This document shows positions 11,101 through 13,414 of a stretch of 13,414 nucleotides of DNA, one piece after another; position 1 is the stretch's first letter, and every line of letters starts with the position of its first letter. The translations under genes and the position numbers were made by a program. The stretch lies in the NCBI GenBank assembly GCA_003482455.1, contig DMYW01000068.1:1-13414 (forward strand), in the 5' to 3' direction. This DNA comes from Rheinheimera sp. GTDB lineage: Bacteria; Pseudomonadota; Gammaproteobacteria; Enterobacterales; Alteromonadaceae. The notes beneath the pieces are model-generated. The model saw only the letters and a program-made list of their open reading frames with translations, had not been told where the DNA came from and made no database searches.

Positions 11101-11550
11101 ATGACCATCCCCCACAACCAGCTAGTGCTGCATCTGCTGAAACCTCTACTGCTGACCGCTATGGTGCTGGGACTTGGCGCCTGCGGCGTCAGCCCATTTG
11201 CCAAGCCAACCGCCAGTCAGCCACTGCTGGGTATGTGGACATGGCGCGATACGGCAGGCACTTGCACCGAGGTGCATTTTTATAAAAACGATGGCGATGC
11301 CGCCAGTTGGAGCGGCGCAGAAGTGCTGCGCAAACGTTATCAAATTCAACAAGTTGAAACTGGCGTTTACTTACTAACCGCGCAAGTGACTGAAAGCAAC
11401 GGCCAGCGCGATTGCACGGGCGGCACCACGGCTGTCGGCGCGTCGTCGCAAGTGTACATTCGCTTACTCAACGGCGGCGGGTATTTCACCTGCGCCACAC
11501 TCGACACTATGTCCTGTTACGGTAGCGCTGTGACGCGCCAGCAGTTGTAA
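11101..11550 (+). CDS. Hypothetical small lipoprotein
   Basis: This 149-aa protein has a 27-residue signal peptide ending in LGAC, with the lipidated Cys at 28. The mature part looks all-beta, with four or more further Cys residues (TCTEVHF, RDCTGG, FTCATL, MSCYG), suggesting two periplasmic disulfides. It starts with the segment LLGMWTWRD, a G-x-W pattern seen in small lipocalin-like or avidin-like barrels, which I mention only as a possibility. ATG 11101 has no strong ribosome site; GGAGC lies about eight bases upstream. The next gene begins 48 bases after its stop. Confidence 0.75.
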   Translation: MTIPHNQLVLHLLKPLLLTAMVLGLGACGVSPFAKPTASQPLLGMWTWRDTAGTCTEVHFYKNDGDAASWSGAEVLRKRYQIQQVETGVYLLTAQVTESNGQRDCTGGTTAVGASSQVYIRLLNGGGYFTCATLDTMSCYGSAVTRQQL

Positions 11551-11598
11551 GTGAACCATGCCTGCTCTACGACATCCAACTCAGATAAGTGCAACCCA

Positions 11599-11895
11599 AT
11601 GAACACCCTGCAGATTTGGCACACGACCCAGCAAGGGGTGCATTATTCGGCGCGTATTGACGGCGGCTATTTGGAACTCACCCGAGATACCGGCACGCCT
11701 GAGTCGTTTGGCGCCAAGCGCTTGTTAGCGCGGCATTTTTTACAAAAAGAGCGCTGGCAAACTTTGGTTAAACAGCAGTTTGGCGACGCGGTATTTACGC
11801 AGATTTATCAGCAATTGGCGCAGCACCTCGATAAGCACAGTCTAACACCGGACGCAGCAACCACCGGATCAGGCCCCAGCGCCGCGCCGGACTAA
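11599..11895 (+). CDS. Hypothetical 98-aa protein
   Basis: This is a soluble protein with no signal peptide. The first half is beta-rich (TLQIWHTTQQGVHYSARIDGGYLELTRD) and the second half helical (AKRLLARHFLQKERWQTLVKQQFG onward, then a Q-rich helix), with a disordered Thr/Ser/Pro tail. The family is not recognised. I prefer ATG 11599 to GTG 11551, because the 16 extra residues are polar and Cys-containing and look like leader noise; neither start has a clear ribosome site. It is third in a likely run with the two lipoprotein genes. Confidence 0.6.
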   Translation: MNTLQIWHTTQQGVHYSARIDGGYLELTRDTGTPESFGAKRLLARHFLQKERWQTLVKQQFGDAVFTQIYQQLAQHLDKHSLTPDAATTGSGPSAAPD

Positions 11896-11908
11896 CGCCG
11901 CACCTCGC

Positions 11909-11956
11909 TCTGCAACTGCCTAGCTCTGTAACTGCCTAGCCCTGCAACTGCCTAGC
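11909..11956. repeat. Three 16-bp tandem repeats across the HPt gene stop
   Basis: The unit TCTGCAACTGCCTAGC occurs three times in a row with one or two changes. The stop codon of the leftward HPt gene is the CTA of the second unit. Each unit contains CTAG, so whichever unit is in frame supplies a stop. Confidence 0.9.
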
Positions 11957-12586
11957 AACAGCGCGGCTTAATGCCTGCAAACTAGGTTCTAAGCGTTGCC
12001 ACAATGCCGCAAAGTCCTGCTCGCTGCCTTGTCGACAGGCCAGTTCTAGCGCTTCTAACTGCTCGGCAATGGCTTTTGCGCCAACCAAACGACACGATGA
12101 TTTGAGTTTGTGGCTGCAGCGTTCAAGTTGTTTGTGATCACGCGCTGCAACCGCATCTGCCAGCTGGGTATGTAACGTCGCCAGCGAGCGCGCAAAATCC
12201 GCCAGCACATCGGCGACCGCGTCCTGCCCGACCATACCCGTCAAGCCATCCAGTTGCAGCAGTGACGGCATGGCTTTTGGCAATTCCACCAGCCGCAACC
12301 AGCCGTGCGACGCATCCACCGTCAACCAATGCGCAGGCAACGCATGGCCATCGCCGTGTAACCAGACTTGCAGCTGCAACTGCTCGGTCAATGGCTGCGC
12401 CGGCGCACTCCAATACTGCGACAACTGCGCTGCACTGATGCCAGCAACAGGCGCCTGCAGCCCCAGTAAAGTCCACCAGTGCGGGTCCAGCCAATACAAG
12501 CCGTGCGCGTCTTGTTGCCAGCGCACCACGCCCAATTCGCGGGCCAATGGCGCAAGGCTATTGGCATCAACCGAGGCGAAATTCAT
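11936..12586 (-). CDS. HPt (histidine phosphotransfer) domain protein
   Basis: This is a 216-aa protein. The C-terminal half (about residues 113-214) is a four-helix HPt domain. The phospho-accepting residue is probably H159 in CSHKLKSSCRLVGA, matching the family pattern of His, Lys two residues on, then a small-residue run and GA. HPt domains carry phosphate between receiver domains in multistep relays. The first 100 residues include GLYWLDPHWWTLLGL, which resembles the start of a PAS domain but is degenerate. No kinase or receiver is in the window, so partners are unknown. AAGG lies about seven bases before the start. It is divergent from the regulator gene to its right. Confidence 0.82.
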   Translation of the reverse strand: MNFASVDANSLAPLARELGVVRWQQDAHGLYWLDPHWWTLLGLQAPVAGISAAQLSQYWSAPAQPLTEQLQLQVWLHGDGHALPAHWLTVDASHGWLRLVELPKAMPSLLQLDGLTGMVGQDAVADVLADFARSLATLHTQLADAVAARDHKQLERCSHKLKSSCRLVGAKAIAEQLEALELACRQGSEQDFAALWQRLEPSLQALSRAVARQLQG

Positions 12587-12625
12587 AGCTAAACCTTTGC
12601 TTTTTCAATGATATGGCAGGTATAA

Positions 12626-12697
12626 CGGCGCAGCGCAGCGCCGTCAAGCGCCATGCTACGGCGAATTCTGCTTTGCGGTGTGCAGCGACCTTCGCCG
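12626..12697. promoter_or_regulatory. Inverted repeats in the HPt / regulator divergent intergenic region
   Basis: The space between the two divergent genes holds two inverted repeats: CGGCGC / GCGCCG at 12626-12643 (six-base loop) and CGGCGAA / TTCGCCG at 12659-12697. Neither has a T run. They could be binding sites for a regulator of either gene or part of mRNA leaders; promoters are not evident. Confidence 0.35.
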
Positions 12698-12825
12698 CAT
12701 TGCCGAGCGCCGCCTAAACGGGGTATGGTAGTGCAATCCGTAGTCATTCTGAGTTTAGTGTGAACCCCAACGACAAACCCAAACAGCATTACCGCTCGAA
12801 TCAGGCCATTATCTGGGACGACACC

Positions 12826-13414
12826 ATGCAACAAGCGCAGGTAGCGCTTTGGCAGGAACTGGGCAAAAGCAGTTTCTTACATGCGGTGCTCGATGTGCTT
12901 GAGGCCTGCGTGCCGGTCGATTCCAGCGGCTTGTTGGTGTTTTATCGCAAACAAAAACCGCTGTCGTTGGCGCATCGTTTTAAGCCATTTGAACGGCATC
13001 TGCACGCCGATATTTATTCCACCGGCCCTTATGCGCTAGATCCGCAATACCAGCTGTTTTTAAAAGGCTGCCCAACCGGCGCGTATTGGCTGGCCGATGT
13101 GGCGCCGGATGATTTTTACCAAAGCAGTTATTACACCAATTTCTACAGCAAAATTGGCGTGGCCGATTCGATTGACGTGTTGTGGCGCTTGGACGATGAC
13201 ACAGCGCTGAACTTTTTTATGCAACGCAACGCCAACAGCAACGCCTTTTGCCGCGCCGATCTGCACACGTTACAACTGATGCTGCCGATTTTAGATGCGG
13301 CGCTGACGCGCCATCATCAGCTGGCCAGCCCGCTGCCCAGTGCCCAGCAACACGAACAAAGCAGCGACCAAACGCATTTGCAGGTGGAATCAACGCTGAG
13401 CAATTTCGCCAGCT
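12826..13414 (+). CDS. N-terminal part of a probable LuxR-type transcription regulator, cut by the window edge
   Basis: The frame is open to the end of the window (196 codons). The visible part resembles the sensor domain of a group of LuxR-type HTH regulators: LGKSSFLHAVLDVLEACVPVDSSGLLVFYR, then DPQYQLFLKG and APDDFYQSSYYTNFYSKIGVADSIDVLW, then a strand FFMQRN and a helix ending LDAALTRHHQL. The DNA-binding domain would lie beyond 13414, so this call is an inference. ATG 12826 is preceded by GGGA. An in-frame GTG at 12760 would add 22 residues, and the ribosome sites do not decide between them. Confidence 0.65.
   Translation, partial: MQQAQVALWQELGKSSFLHAVLDVLEACVPVDSSGLLVFYRKQKPLSLAHRFKPFERHLHADIYSTGPYALDPQYQLFLKGCPTGAYWLADVAPDDFYQSSYYTNFYSKIGVADSIDVLWRLDDDTALNFFMQRNANSNAFCRADLHTLQLMLPILDAALTRHHQLASPLPSAQQHEQSSDQTHLQVESTLSNFAS

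Noticed and set aside
12651..12663. 13-base match between attC-5 (CCATGCTACGGCG at 2529) and the HPt intergenic region
   Set aside because: One such match is expected by chance in a window of this size, and there is no extension either side.

Overview
The window is the distal end of a sedentary chromosomal integron (a gene-cassette array) and the chromosome beside it, most likely from a gammaproteobacterium. The grounds are a run of short promoterless genes, all on the + strand, each ending in an attC-like palindrome; a CcdAB pair close to the Vibrio type; and GC-richer housekeeping-type genes on the right. The attC sites differ from one another, unlike the near-identical repeats of Vibrio. 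No integrase or attI is present. Because every cassette points right, the integrase should lie to the left, outside the window.

Positions 1-7652 are the array. I see thirteen attC sites or remnants with both ends, plus one truncated site. The ends are placed by the cassette rule: the bases at a cassette's start are the reverse complement of the first box of its own attC. Cassettes 1, 2, 3 and 8 obey this exactly, and cassettes 4, 6, 7, 10, 12 and 13 at 6 of 7 positions. The cargo is: a secreted DUF2251 protein; an unknown protein; an AT-rich HEPN/AbiU2-like protein; a DUF4440 (NTF2-like) protein; a Cys/His-rich small protein; an unknown 204-aa protein; a DUF2314-like protein; a small helical protein; a lipoprotein and an EF-hand membrane protein that may share one cassette; a four-helix membrane protein; a secreted protein; a cassette without a clear gene; and a Phd/YefM-RelE/ParE toxin-antitoxin pair with its own promoter and operator-like palindrome.

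The most notable pattern is a left-to-right split in attC quality. The seven left-hand sites keep the GTT and AAC core triplets. Each of the seven right-hand sites has a damaged triplet or is truncated. This is what decay at the oldest, no longer mobilised end of an array would look like. The last attC stops after about 19 bases, at the start of an exact 73-bp duplicate of the 5' end of a DUF3052 gene whose intact copy lies 885 bp to the right.

Positions 7653-13414 look like ordinary chromosome: a SanA/YdcF-type DUF218 protein, a DUF3052 protein, a leftward ccdAB module, a GNAT acetyltransferase, two lipoproteins, a small unknown protein, a leftward HPt phosphotransfer protein, and the divergent start of a probable LuxR-type regulator cut by the window edge. 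Family names are from recall of sequence patterns, not from a search.
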